A stretch of DNA of 7,572 bases from an uncultured Veillonella sp. (GCA_915066865.1 CAJZEE010000088.1:1-7572), one strand, 5' to 3'; counted from the first letter of the stretch, positions 1 through 5,096 are shown. A program made the numbers and translations. The notes: generated from the sequence alone by a model not told the origin.

Positions 1-30
1 TTGGAGTTCAGACGTGTGCTCTTCCGATCT
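1..30 (+). other. Illumina TruSeq adapter remnant (assembly artefact)
   Basis: Positions 2-30 match the 3' part of the TruSeq read-2 adapter, ending in GCTCTTCCGATCT; only position 1 departs from it. Genomic sequence therefore starts at about position 31. This is library sequence left on the contig end, and it marks position 31 as the end of a read insert rather than a biological boundary. Confidence 0.97.
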
Positions 31-89
31 AGTACTAAAACCTCAACAACGAAGTTAAGCACTTTTGTAGCCTTTCGCTATAATAAATC
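31..89 (-). ncRNA. Truncated copy of a structured RNA motif
   Basis: Read on the minus strand, 66-87 repeats a 22-nt motif also found at 243-264 (core ATAGCGAAAGGYTACA, 19 of 22 identical, all three differences transitions). The core folds as TAGC-GAAAG-GYTA, with a G-C pair here where the other copy has G-U. Downstream, AGTGCT (59-64 region) pairs with AGTACT (31-36 region) around an inner stem AACTTC/GAGGTT, giving a long hairpin that ends exactly at the adapter. I see no convincing promoter for this copy, because the terminator of the neighbouring small RNA lies directly upstream. It could be a second RNA gene, a read-through product, or the start of a leader lost beyond the contig end. 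Confidence 0.4.
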
Positions 90-96
90 AATAAAC

Positions 97-127
97 AAAA
101 AGAGCACAGATCATAAGACCCGTGCTC
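97..127 (-). terminator. Rho-independent terminator of the small RNA
   Basis: On the minus strand, GAGCACGGGTC (127-117) pairs with GATCTGTGCTC (112-102) around a TTAT loop. This 11-bp stem includes G-U pairs and is followed at once by five T residues (101-97). The plus-strand side lacks a T run, so it acts leftward. No protein gene reads into it, which is the main reason to propose a non-coding transcript ending here. Confidence 0.8.
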
Positions 128-270
128 AAAATTTCACACAAAAACATTAGTAATATGTACTACTAACTCAATTTACATATACTATTGTTAATAACTACTT
201 AAAAGTAGTGATTTCGACATAAAGTCTTATTTTAGTAGATTCTGTAACCTTTCGCTATGGTAAAATCTAA
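97..270 (-). ncRNA. Candidate small structured RNA, about 170 nt
   Basis: A promoter with a perfect TTGACA (298-303) and an extended TGaTATAAT (277-282) predicts a start near 270. The next strong intrinsic terminator is at 97-127, giving about 170 nt with no credible ORF. Predicted elements in order are: a 5' domain with stem ATTTTA (261-266) / TAAAAT (229-234) enclosing the TAGC-GAAAG hairpin; a short hairpin GAC-TTTAT-GTC (226-216); the string CGAAATCA; a small stem over 195-210; a hairpin of 11 bp with one bulge pairing 174-184 with 148-159; and the terminator. Segment 209-243 recurs in the trailer of the adjacent tRNA (435-469) with compensatory changes. An alternative pairing, TAGATT (264-269) with AATCTA (236-241), excludes the 5' stem, so two conformations are possible. 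The RNA class is not recognised. A regulatory or sponge role is inference only. Confidence 0.6.
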
Positions 271-276
271 TTACAT

Positions 277-303
277 ATTATATCAGTATTACTTATATGT
301 CAA
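277..303 (-). promoter_or_regulatory. Promoter of the candidate small RNA
   Basis: Minus strand: TTGACA at 303-298 and TATAAT at 282-277, preceded by TGa (an extended -10). The spacer is 15 bp, which is short; using the overlapping TAATAT as the -10 gives 17 bp. It is among the best sigma-A-type matches in the window. The stretch from here to the next terminator (304-400) is AT-rich with nothing else I can support. Confidence 0.65.
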
Positions 304-400
304 CACTTTCTAATTTTTATTCATTAATTTATTATATTTTTTATCATATAGCCTTAATTACTCTATTATTTTCTTGATAACAAAATAATTTAATATACTC

Positions 401-434
401 AAAAGAGGAAAAGGACACAATAAATTGTGTCCTT
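401..434 (-). terminator. Intrinsic terminator after the tRNA-Arg trailer
   Basis: AAGGACACAAT (411-421) and ATTGTGTCCTT (424-434) form an 11-bp perfect inverted repeat; a real loop would open to four or more bases. On the minus strand it is followed by TTCCTCTTTT (410-401), a reasonable U-rich tail. It would end the transcript that starts upstream of the tRNA gene. Confidence 0.7.
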
Positions 435-505
435 TGATTTCGGCATAAGGCCCTACCTTAATAGATTCTCACGAGTATTAAGGCGAAACTGCTGCTCTAT
501 CCTTC
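435..505 (-). ncRNA. Structured 3' trailer of tRNA-Arg transcript
   Basis: The 71 nt between the tRNA CCA end and the terminator fold well on the minus strand. CCTTAATA (483-476) pairs perfectly with TATTAAGG (463-456), with a small CTC/GAG hairpin inside. GGC (452-450) then pairs with GCC (444-442) around CTTAT, followed by CGAAATCA. Positions 435-469 match 209-243 at 28 of 35 bases, all seven differences being transitions. An AU pair in the small hairpin of the other copy is a GC pair here, and two AU pairs of the outer stem are GC pairs here. The first 18 nt after the CCA end also resemble the tRNA's own D-arm to anticodon-stem segment. It is probably released by tRNA 3' processing; whether it then has a function is unknown. 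Confidence 0.5.
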
Positions 506-582
506 TGGTGCGCCTAGAGGGAATCGAACCCCCAACCTACAGTTTAGGAAACTGACGCTCTCTCCGGTTGAGCTATAGACGC
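506..582 (-). tRNA. tRNA-Arg (anticodon CCU), CCA encoded
   Basis: A 77-nt cloverleaf reads on the minus strand. The acceptor stem is GCGTCTA (582-576) with TAGGCGC (516-510), followed by discriminator A (509) and an encoded CCA (508-506). The D stem is GCTC/GAGC with loop AACCGGAGA. The anticodon loop is TTCCTAA, giving anticodon CCU, which reads the rare arginine codon AGG. The variable loop is AGGTT, and the T arm is GGGGG-TTCGATT-CCCTC. The outermost anticodon-stem pair (27-43) is a T-T mismatch; all other stems pair. It has its own promoter and lies downstream of the phosphatase gene on the same strand. Confidence 0.95.
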
Positions 583-584
583 AT

Positions 585-619
585 GTATACTTTATTATAT
601 CGTTTTTAATAAAGTATAC
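585..619. repeat. 13-bp perfect inverted repeat over the tRNA promoter
   Basis: GTATACTTTATTA (585-597) and TAATAAAGTATAC (607-619) are exact reverse complements separated by 9 bases. The repeat fills most of the gap between the phosphatase stop codon and the tRNA gene and overlaps the tRNA -10 box. It has no U-tract, so it is not a standard terminator. It could slow or process phosphatase read-through mRNA, or act as an operator; I cannot tell which. Confidence 0.75.
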
Positions 620-623
620 GCAA
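594..623 (-). promoter_or_regulatory. tRNA-Arg promoter
   Basis: Minus strand: a perfect TATAAT (599-594) lies 11 nt before the mature tRNA 5' end, predicting a leader of about 4-5 nt. TTGCGT (623-618) is a partial -35 at 18 bp spacing. The -10 sits in one arm and the loop of the inverted repeat at 585-619. Confidence 0.55.
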
Positions 624-630
624 GGCGTCC

Positions 631-1638
631 TTATTGTTGTAGGTATTGGTTATTCACTTGTTTTTGTTCTTCTAGGCTTAGGTTTTGATAGCCTTTTGCT
701 AAAGAACTTACCCAGGATCCATAGGCAGGGTTTGGGAATATGACAAAGGTAGTACCAAAGTCCTCTTTATGAGCATCTATGATAGCATTTCTTTCAGCTA
801 AGGTCTTACCTTTTGTGCCAATAGGAAAATCACCGGCGTTATCGCCCATATATACAACGACATAATATTTTTTAGCAATCATATCAAAGCGAGGTTGTTT
901 ATCAGAGTCTTTTTCGAATAGTAGTACATGGTCTTTATCGACAGATGGGAATCCTAGTTCTTTAAAATTCTGTATCGTTACGTCAAGGTTTACAGGTGCG
1001 TAGCGATTTGAAACATAGAAGATTTCTACCCCTTGTTTATGAACTTCATTTAAAAATTCAACGGCTCCAGGCATGGCTTGCGATTTTCCTTGATGCACGG
1101 CTTGACGCCACCAAGGAGCATCAAAACGACCATTACCGTTTGCTATACTTTCACCCATCAACTTGGTATTATCCACTACAGTTTCGTCCGCATCAAGAAC
1201 GATAGCTAAAGGTTTTCTTTGATGAGATGGATCAGTAACGGCCATCTTAACGGCATTCATTGCCACATTGTACCCTTGATACGCCAACGCTCTGTACTCT
1301 GCAGAGGTGCGCATCCATAGCAAGCCCATCGTTTCGGTTTCGGCTTGGTACTGTTGTTTTTGCTTGAGGGCTTCCTGTGCCGCTACATCATTAGCTACTA
1401 CATTATTAGTTACTGCATTATTAGTTACTGTATGATTTGCTGTAGCACTAACTTTATCATTCTTAGCTGCTGTAACAGTAACAGGCTGAGCTGCTTGGGC
1501 TTGCATTACAATGGCTGCGGGAACAGAGTTATTTGCTTTCACCGTCGCTGGAGAATTCGCCTGTACTACAGATCCAACACAAAGGCTTCCTCCCATGCAA
1601 GCTACCGCCACATACCATGCCAAACTACTAGATTTCAT
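631..1638 (-). CDS. Secreted HAD acid phosphatase / 5'-nucleotidase, e(P4) family
   Basis: This 335-aa exported phosphatase would release phosphate from nucleotides or other monoesters outside the cytoplasmic membrane. In Haemophilus the e(P4) relatives feed NAD salvage; that specific role is not shown here. The class B/C acid phosphatase motifs are in order: DADET at 149-153 (nucleophile D149, acid D151), VSNR at 209-212, a lysine in FEKDSDK (243 or 247), and GDNAGD at 265-270 with the metal-binding aspartates. PWWRQAV (175-181) and MPGAVEFLNE (189-198) also fit the family. Residues 1-27 form a signal peptide, with cleavage likely after VVQA; Cys14 and Cys20 do not make a good lipobox, unlike classical e(P4) lipoproteins. 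Residues 28-90 are a low-complexity Ala/Asn/Val/Thr linker with a short tandem repeat. The start is set by AGGAGG at 1644-1649, five bases upstream. A weak TATAAC -10 lies at 1701-1706. The tRNA gene follows on the same strand. Confidence 0.88.
   Translation of the reverse strand: MKSSSLAWYVAVACMGGSLCVGSVVQANSPATVKANNSVPAAIVMQAQAAQPVTVTAAKNDKVSATANHTVTNNAVTNNVVANDVAAQEALKQKQQYQAETETMGLLWMRTSAEYRALAYQGYNVAMNAVKMAVTDPSHQRKPLAIVLDADETVVDNTKLMGESIANGNGRFDAPWWRQAVHQGKSQAMPGAVEFLNEVHKQGVEIFYVSNRYAPVNLDVTIQNFKELGFPSVDKDHVLLFEKDSDKQPRFDMIAKKYYVVVYMGDNAGDFPIGTKGKTLAERNAIIDAHKEDFGTTFVIFPNPAYGSWVSSLAKGYQNLSLEEQKQVNNQYLQQ
1385..1444 (-). repeat. 15-bp tandem repeat within the phosphatase linker
   Basis: Three consecutive 15-bp units (1385-1399, 1400-1414, 1415-1429) and a degenerate fourth encode VANDV, VTNNV and VTNNA type pentapeptides (residues about 71-85). 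The unit is in frame, so copy changes lengthen or shorten the linker between signal peptide and catalytic domain without breaking the gene. Confidence 0.7.
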
Positions 1639-1738
1639 AACTGCCTCCTATTCACATGTAACATTTCGTGCAAATTCAACACATCATATATTTCTACATA
1701 GTTATACTAAAATCCTTTTAAAATTTGTATATTTCTGA

Positions 1739-1805
1739 AAGTAAAAAAGAGCCTATGCACCATACCATAAATCGATTCGATTCAGGTAGTTGCTTAGGCT
1801 CTTTT
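1739..1805 (-). terminator. Long hairpin with U-tract between divergent genes
   Basis: AAAAGAGCCTA (1745-1755) pairs with TAGGCTCTTTT (1795-1805) in an 11-bp stem. After one T-T mismatch it extends by GCA/TGC, and it encloses a further TACC/GGTA and ATCGA/TCGAT-like core. On the minus strand the stem is followed by TTTTTTAC, which fits an intrinsic terminator. Yet it lies upstream of both neighbouring genes, so no obvious gene ends here. It could end a short minus-strand RNA, act as an attenuator in a long phosphatase leader, or insulate the two promoters. A partial minus-strand promoter (TTGCAT-17-TACTTA) lies around 1820-1845 and is weak. Confidence 0.55.
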
Positions 1806-1830
1806 AGGAGTTAATAAGTACGGTTTTAAA

Positions 1831-1858
1831 TCTATCTATGCAAAAACTATGCTATAAT
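1831..1858 (+). promoter_or_regulatory. Promoter of the exported unknown gene
   Basis: TATAAT at 1853-1858 is preceded by TGc at 1850-1852, giving an extended -10 of high quality. The -35 (about 1831-1836, TCTATC) is poor, as is common with extended -10 promoters. The predicted start near 1865 leaves a leader of about 43 nt before the ATG. Confidence 0.65.
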
Positions 1859-1907
1859 ACAGCTATTGATGGTATTAGAGATTTCTTACTAAAGAGAGGT
1901 ATATGTA

Positions 1908-2789
1908 ATGAAACTATGTAAACGATCAATTATTGCCAGTTCACTATTAGCTGTATTAGCTATATCATCTGCATATGCAGCTACCCCTGTACAATCTACT
2001 GAAAACACAGATACTGCTACGGTTGATATGGATTACTCCAATTTTCCAGAGCTAAAAAGATCTATTGAAAGTGCAACACCAGCTATGGTCCAATCTACTC
2101 TTGCTGCTTCTAAGGGAAAACCTACTAAAGATAAGCCCGTCTATTCGACAGTCACTATGACCGGTAACCGTGTTGTATCCGTAAAGACCTACAAAACTAA
2201 AGAAGAACAAGAAAAAGCCATGTTAAAGGAGCGCGAACGCTTAGACAAGGTCAGTGCGAAACGTCGTGCTAAACGGAAAAATGAAACTCGCTCAGATATG
2301 TTAAAAGGTTTAAAAGCAATACCTATGTATCCACCTGTTAATGAAACACGAGCATTACAAAGCGAAATGTTCTCTCAACCATTTGGGAGACAACTCGATT
2401 TACGTTTAGTAGAGGCCTACACACAAGATTATGACAAGGCCAAACCCGGCGATATTTATGTCTATGCAGATTATGTGGACTATACATCTAAGCAGCTATT
2501 AGGTGAAAAAGATGGTACTACTGCTATTTCAGCCATGATTCTACGTACAATCATGAGAAAAGACGAAAACAAAGCTTTCAGCATCGATGTAAATGCGTAC
2601 TTCATAAATCCAACAACACATACGATTTCCATAAGTCGTTCTGAAGATGTAAAAGGCATTGATATCAAGAAAAGTGAAATAGCTGAAACTGTATTTAAAC
2701 TACCGACACACCAGCTACAACCGGGTGATCCACAATATGAAATTGCTAAGCTTATGTATCAAGACTTAACAAGTAAAAAATTTGATTAG
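1908..2789 (+). CDS. Exported protein of unknown function (293 aa)
   Basis: I do not recognise this family. Residues 1-24 are a clear Sec signal peptide: Lys/Arg at 2-6, a hydrophobic core, and SAYA before the likely cut. The mature protein has no further membrane segment and no lipobox, so it should be periplasmic or secreted. After a Thr/Asp-rich stretch it has a short segment with TVTMTGNRVVSVKTY (81-95), then a highly charged, helical, Lys/Arg/Glu-rich region (97-130, including KRRAKRKNE). The C-terminal half (140-293) looks folded, with alternating strands around GDIYVYADYVDYTS (181-194) and FSIDVNAYFINP (224-235). There are no Cys residues after the signal peptide. The start is set by AGAGAGG at 1893-1899, 8-9 bases upstream. 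It is transcribed alone from its own promoter and converges on katA. Composition resembles its neighbours, with no sign of recent transfer. Confidence 0.8.
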   Translation: MKLCKRSIIASSLLAVLAISSAYAATPVQSTENTDTATVDMDYSNFPELKRSIESATPAMVQSTLAASKGKPTKDKPVYSTVTMTGNRVVSVKTYKTKEEQEKAMLKERERLDKVSAKRRAKRKNETRSDMLKGLKAIPMYPPVNETRALQSEMFSQPFGRQLDLRLVEAYTQDYDKAKPGDIYVYADYVDYTSKQLLGEKDGTTAISAMILRTIMRKDENKAFSIDVNAYFINPTTHTISISRSEDVKGIDIKKSEIAETVFKLPTHQLQPGDPQYEIAKLMYQDLTSKKFD

Positions 2790-2817
2790 TAATATTTAAA
2801 TACACTCTCCACAACAA

Positions 2818-2858
2818 AAGCCCCTCCTTACTATGAGCTACATAGCAAGGAGGGGCTT
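2818..2858. terminator. Shared bidirectional terminator between convergent genes
   Basis: AAGCCCCTCCTT (2818-2829) and AAGGAGGGGCTT (2847-2858) form a 12-bp GC-rich stem, extended past one mismatch by CTATG/CATAG with loop AGCTA. It lies between the plus-strand exported protein and minus-strand katA. The T-rich tail is better on the minus strand (TTTTGTTGTGG), so it mainly ends katA; on the plus strand the tail is only TTCGTGTTAGTTT. Confidence 0.85.
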
Positions 2859-2890
2859 CGTGTTAGTTTAAGGAAGTTCTTTTATCGCGT

Positions 2891-2930
2891 TAGTATTGTT
2901 TAGATAAACTATTTTAATATTGTTTAAATA
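2891..2930. repeat. AT-rich 16-bp direct repeat after katA
   Basis: 2891-2906 and 2915-2930 are identical at 14 of 16 positions (TAxTATTGTTTAxATA) with a 24-bp period, and each half is partly self-complementary. They lie in the katA 3' untranslated region between the stop codon and the terminator. No function can be assigned; given the AT richness, chance is possible. Confidence 0.4.
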
Positions 2931-2942
2931 GTATCATTAGTT

Positions 2943-4406
2943 TTATTTTACATCGCTAAAGTCGATGTTCATGCCCAAGGCTTTAGCAACGCCTTCACCA
3001 TAAGCAGGATCACATTGATAGCAATGTTTTGCATGACGTTCTTTGATGAAGTCAGGTACGCCGTCCATAGCCGCTGCCGTATTTTCAAACAAGATTTGTT
3101 GCTTTTCAGGGCTCATGAGGCGGAACAATTTACCTGGTTGTGTAAAGAAGTCAGAGTCGTCTTCATAGAAGTCATATTGGTAAGCTGGACCAGATACATC
3201 GAGAGGAGGATTTTTGAATTCTGGTTGTTCAGCCCATTCACCAAAGCTATTTGGTGCGTACCCAATTGTTGACCCATGGTTTCCATCTATACGACCTTGA
3301 CCATCGCGATGATAGATATTTACAGGGCATTTAGCGGCATTAACAGGGATTTGATAATAATTTGCCCCTAGACGATAGCGTTGCGCATCGGCATAGGAGA
3401 ACAAACGACCTTGAAGCATTCTATCAGGAGAGAAAGATACGCCTGGAATGATAGTTGTTGGTGCAAATGCAGCCTGTTCTACATCTTGGAAATAGTTTTC
3501 TGGATTGCGATTAAGTTCCATCACACCGACTTCAATCAATGGGAATTCGTCATGATACCATACTTTTGTTAAATCGAATGGATTGTATGGCATATTGTTA
3601 GCTTGTTCTTCCGTCATCACTTGGATGCATAATTTCCATTTAGGGAAATCACCTCTTTCAATAGCCTCAAAGAGGTCACGTTGGTGACTTTCACGGTCAC
3701 TAGCTACCACATTAGCCGCCTCAGCGTCGGAAAGATTTTCAATCGGTTGTTGGCAAACCCAATGGAATTTAACCCATACGCGCTCATCGTTTTCGTTAAT
3801 AAGGCTGTATGTATGACTACCGAAACCATGCATTGTGCGATAAGATTTAGGAATACCACGATCACTCATAACGATTGTTACTTGGTGGATTGCTTCTGGT
3901 AAACTAGTCCAGAAATCCCAGTTTGCTGTCGCATCGCGAAGATTTGTTTTTGGATTCCGTTTTACAGCACGGTTCAAGTCAGGGAATTGCAATGGATCGC
4001 GGATAAAGAATACAGGTGTATTGTTACCTACGAGGTCCCAGTTCCCTTCTTCCGTATAGAACTTTACGGCAAAGCCACGAATATCGCGCTCTGCATCGGC
4101 TGCACCGCGTTCACCGGCAACTGTAGAGAAACGCACGAATAATGGCGTTTGCTTGCCCACTTCAGAGAAAATTTTTGCTTTCGTATATTTTGTAATGTCA
4201 TTGGTTACTGTGAAAGTACCAAATGCACCGGATCCTTTAGCATGCATACGGCGTTCAGGAATCACTTCGCGCTCAAAATGAGCTAATTTCTCCATGAGCC
4301 AAACATCTTGCATCAATACAGGACCACGTTTACCTGCTGTAGCAGAATTGCGATTATCTGGTACGGGAGCACCAAAGGCTGTTGTTAGTTTCTTTTCATT
4401 ATTCAT
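2943..4406 (-). CDS. katA: Heme catalase (KatA, small-subunit clade)
   Basis: Monofunctional heme catalase that converts hydrogen peroxide to water and oxygen in the cytoplasm, normally as a homotetramer. At 487 aa it has the length of small-subunit (clade 3) enzymes and looks full-length. Distal-side signature: RRMHAKGSGAFG (52-63) with catalytic His55. Second catalytic residue: Asn in LVGNNTPVFFIRD (125-137). Heme-ligand signature: GRLFSYADAQRYRLG (333-347) with proximal Tyr338 and Arg334. YYQIPVN (350-356) and the NADPH-region features are also present. There is no signal peptide. The start is set by AGGAG at 4415-4419, 8 bases upstream. It is monocistronic, with a TATAAT promoter overlapped upstream by Fur-like palindromes and a strong terminator downstream. 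Catalase is patchily distributed in anaerobic Negativicutes, and some oral Veillonella are known to carry one. Base composition does not mark it as a recent arrival. Confidence 0.97.
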   Translation of the reverse strand: MNNEKKLTTAFGAPVPDNRNSATAGKRGPVLMQDVWLMEKLAHFEREVIPERRMHAKGSGAFGTFTVTNDITKYTKAKIFSEVGKQTPLFVRFSTVAGERGAADAERDIRGFAVKFYTEEGNWDLVGNNTPVFFIRDPLQFPDLNRAVKRNPKTNLRDATANWDFWTSLPEAIHQVTIVMSDRGIPKSYRTMHGFGSHTYSLINENDERVWVKFHWVCQQPIENLSDAEAANVVASDRESHQRDLFEAIERGDFPKWKLCIQVMTEEQANNMPYNPFDLTKVWYHDEFPLIEVGVMELNRNPENYFQDVEQAAFAPTTIIPGVSFSPDRMLQGRLFSYADAQRYRLGANYYQIPVNAAKCPVNIYHRDGQGRIDGNHGSTIGYAPNSFGEWAEQPEFKNPPLDVSGPAYQYDFYEDDSDFFTQPGKLFRLMSPEKQQILFENTAAAMDGVPDFIKERHAKHCYQCDPAYGEGVAKALGMNIDFSDVK

Positions 4407-4465
4407 GTTACAAACTCCTACTTAGAGATCCAAATGAAAGTAATTTACTTTACATAATTTTTTAG

Positions 4466-4471
4466 ATTATA
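4466..4471 (-). promoter_or_regulatory. katA -10 box
   Basis: TATAAT on the minus strand about 60 bases before the katA start codon, predicting a leader of roughly 50 nt. No good -35 hexamer lies 16-18 bp upstream; that segment is instead filled by the Fur-like repeats, which may mean activator-dependent or tightly repressed transcription. Confidence 0.6.
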
Positions 4472-4482
4472 CATCTCAATTA

Positions 4483-4519
4483 AGATAAATATTATTAACG
4501 GATAATTATTATCCATTAA
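4483..4519. promoter_or_regulatory. Fur-type operator upstream of katA
   Basis: GGATAATTATTATCC (4500-4514) is a perfect 7-1-7 palindrome and matches 13 of 15 positions of the classical Fur box TGATAATnATTATCA. It extends to TTAA on both sides (4495-4519) with one mismatched pair. The G and C at positions 2 and 14 favour Fur over a PerR box (TTATAATnATTATAA). A weaker box, GATAAATATTATTA, lies 17 bp nearer the gene (4484-4497) and covers the expected -35. Fur-family control of a heme-iron enzyme is sensible, but the protein that binds is inferred. Confidence 0.7.
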
Positions 4520-4666
4520 TCTGTAATTAGAATAACACAAATTTTTTAACATAACAACCCTAAACCTTTATAAATCTTGTATACACGATATCATTTATAA
4601 TTTTAAAATGAGAATTTCAATGCTATATATTTAAAACCTATTAAGATATAGCTATAAAAATACGCA

Positions 4667-4715
4667 AAACAAAAAACACCTTGTTTCTACTAACTTGTAG
4701 ATCACAAGGTGTTTT
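4667..4715 (-). terminator. Intrinsic terminator of the 94-aa gene
   Basis: AAAACACCTTGT (4673-4684) pairs with ACAAGGTGTTTT (4704-4715), and TCTAC/GTAGA inside extends the stem around loop TAACTT. On the minus strand it is followed by a T-rich tail (TTTTTTGTTTT). It starts nine bases past the stop codon at 4724. The stretch 4520-4666 between it and the katA operator is AT-rich and I see no gene in it. Confidence 0.85.
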
Positions 4716-4723
4716 CATTCAAT

Positions 4724-5008
4724 TTATGCTGGACGACTCCAGTCAACTTGTACGTCGATTGCTTCCCACATACGTGTTAAAGCTAACTTAAGGTTATCCA
4801 AAGATTCTAATGGTTTTACGGTCAACCGTTCATACGTATCAAGACCTGTAGCATGCTCAATAGCATGTTCATTATTCAAGTAAGCGATTACCTTATCGAC
4901 CCACTCTTGTTCAGGTAAATCTACGGACACTGTTTTTGTTTCTGTGTCATAGGACAAGAAACCATTACTGTTTACGCCATAATGGATGGCCACACGAAAT
5001 AAACTCAT
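4724..5008 (-). CDS. Small protein of unknown function (94 aa)
   Basis: I do not recognise this family. From MSLFRVAIHYGVNSNGF it is an acidic, soluble, probably cytoplasmic protein without signal peptide, Cys or transmembrane segment. An N-terminal strand-rich half (FRVAIHYG, KTVSVDLP) is followed by a helical half (WVDKVIAYLNNEHAIEH, LDNLKLALTRMWEAI). An in-frame ATG at 5050 would add 14 residues, but it has no ribosome binding site and lies upstream of the predicted transcription start. The start at 5008 has AGAGAGG (5016-5022) seven bases upstream, a nearly identical site to that of the exported gene at 1908. It has its own extended -10 promoter and its own terminator, so it is expressed alone, although no terminator separates it from dinB and read-through is possible. 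Confidence 0.8.
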   Translation of the reverse strand: MSLFRVAIHYGVNSNGFLSYDTETKTVSVDLPEQEWVDKVIAYLNNEHAIEHATGLDTYERLTVKPLESLDNLKLALTRMWEAIDVQVDWSRPA

Positions 5009-5050
5009 ATCTATACCTCTCTTGCGGTAATTTATTAACACTACACTCAT

Positions 5051-5080
5051 ATTGTAACATGAACAATTATATTAGCGAAA
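5051..5080 (-). promoter_or_regulatory. Promoter of the 94-aa gene
   Basis: TACAAT (5056-5051) preceded by TGt is an extended -10 on the minus strand. TTTCGC (5080-5075) is a weak -35 at 18 bp. The predicted start near 5044 lies inside the longer reading frame, supporting translation from 5008 rather than 5050. Confidence 0.5.
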
Positions 5081-5096
5081 GTATTCAATATAAACT

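Noticed and set aside
206..220. Short reading frames starting ATG-YCG-AAA-TCA in both motif copies (minus strand, 10 and 15 codons)
   Set aside because: No ribosome binding site, the shared part is only four codons, one change is non-synonymous, and the substitutions preserve RNA pairs instead.
411..505. Lysine-riboswitch-like strings (GATAGAG, GCCGAAA) in the tRNA trailer
   Set aside because: Too short, the order of stems does not fit, and no downstream lysine gene follows.
996..1738. Plus-strand ORFs of 69-118 codons opposite the phosphatase gene
   Set aside because: They are antisense shadows of a gene with clear catalytic motifs and lack ribosome binding sites and family features.
3015..3902. 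Plus-strand ORFs opposite katA
   Set aside because: Antisense shadows of a fully conserved catalase.
5009..5050. Longer start (ATG at 5050) for the 94-aa gene
   Set aside because: No ribosome binding site and upstream of the predicted transcription start; the ATG at 5008 has a good AGAGAGG site.
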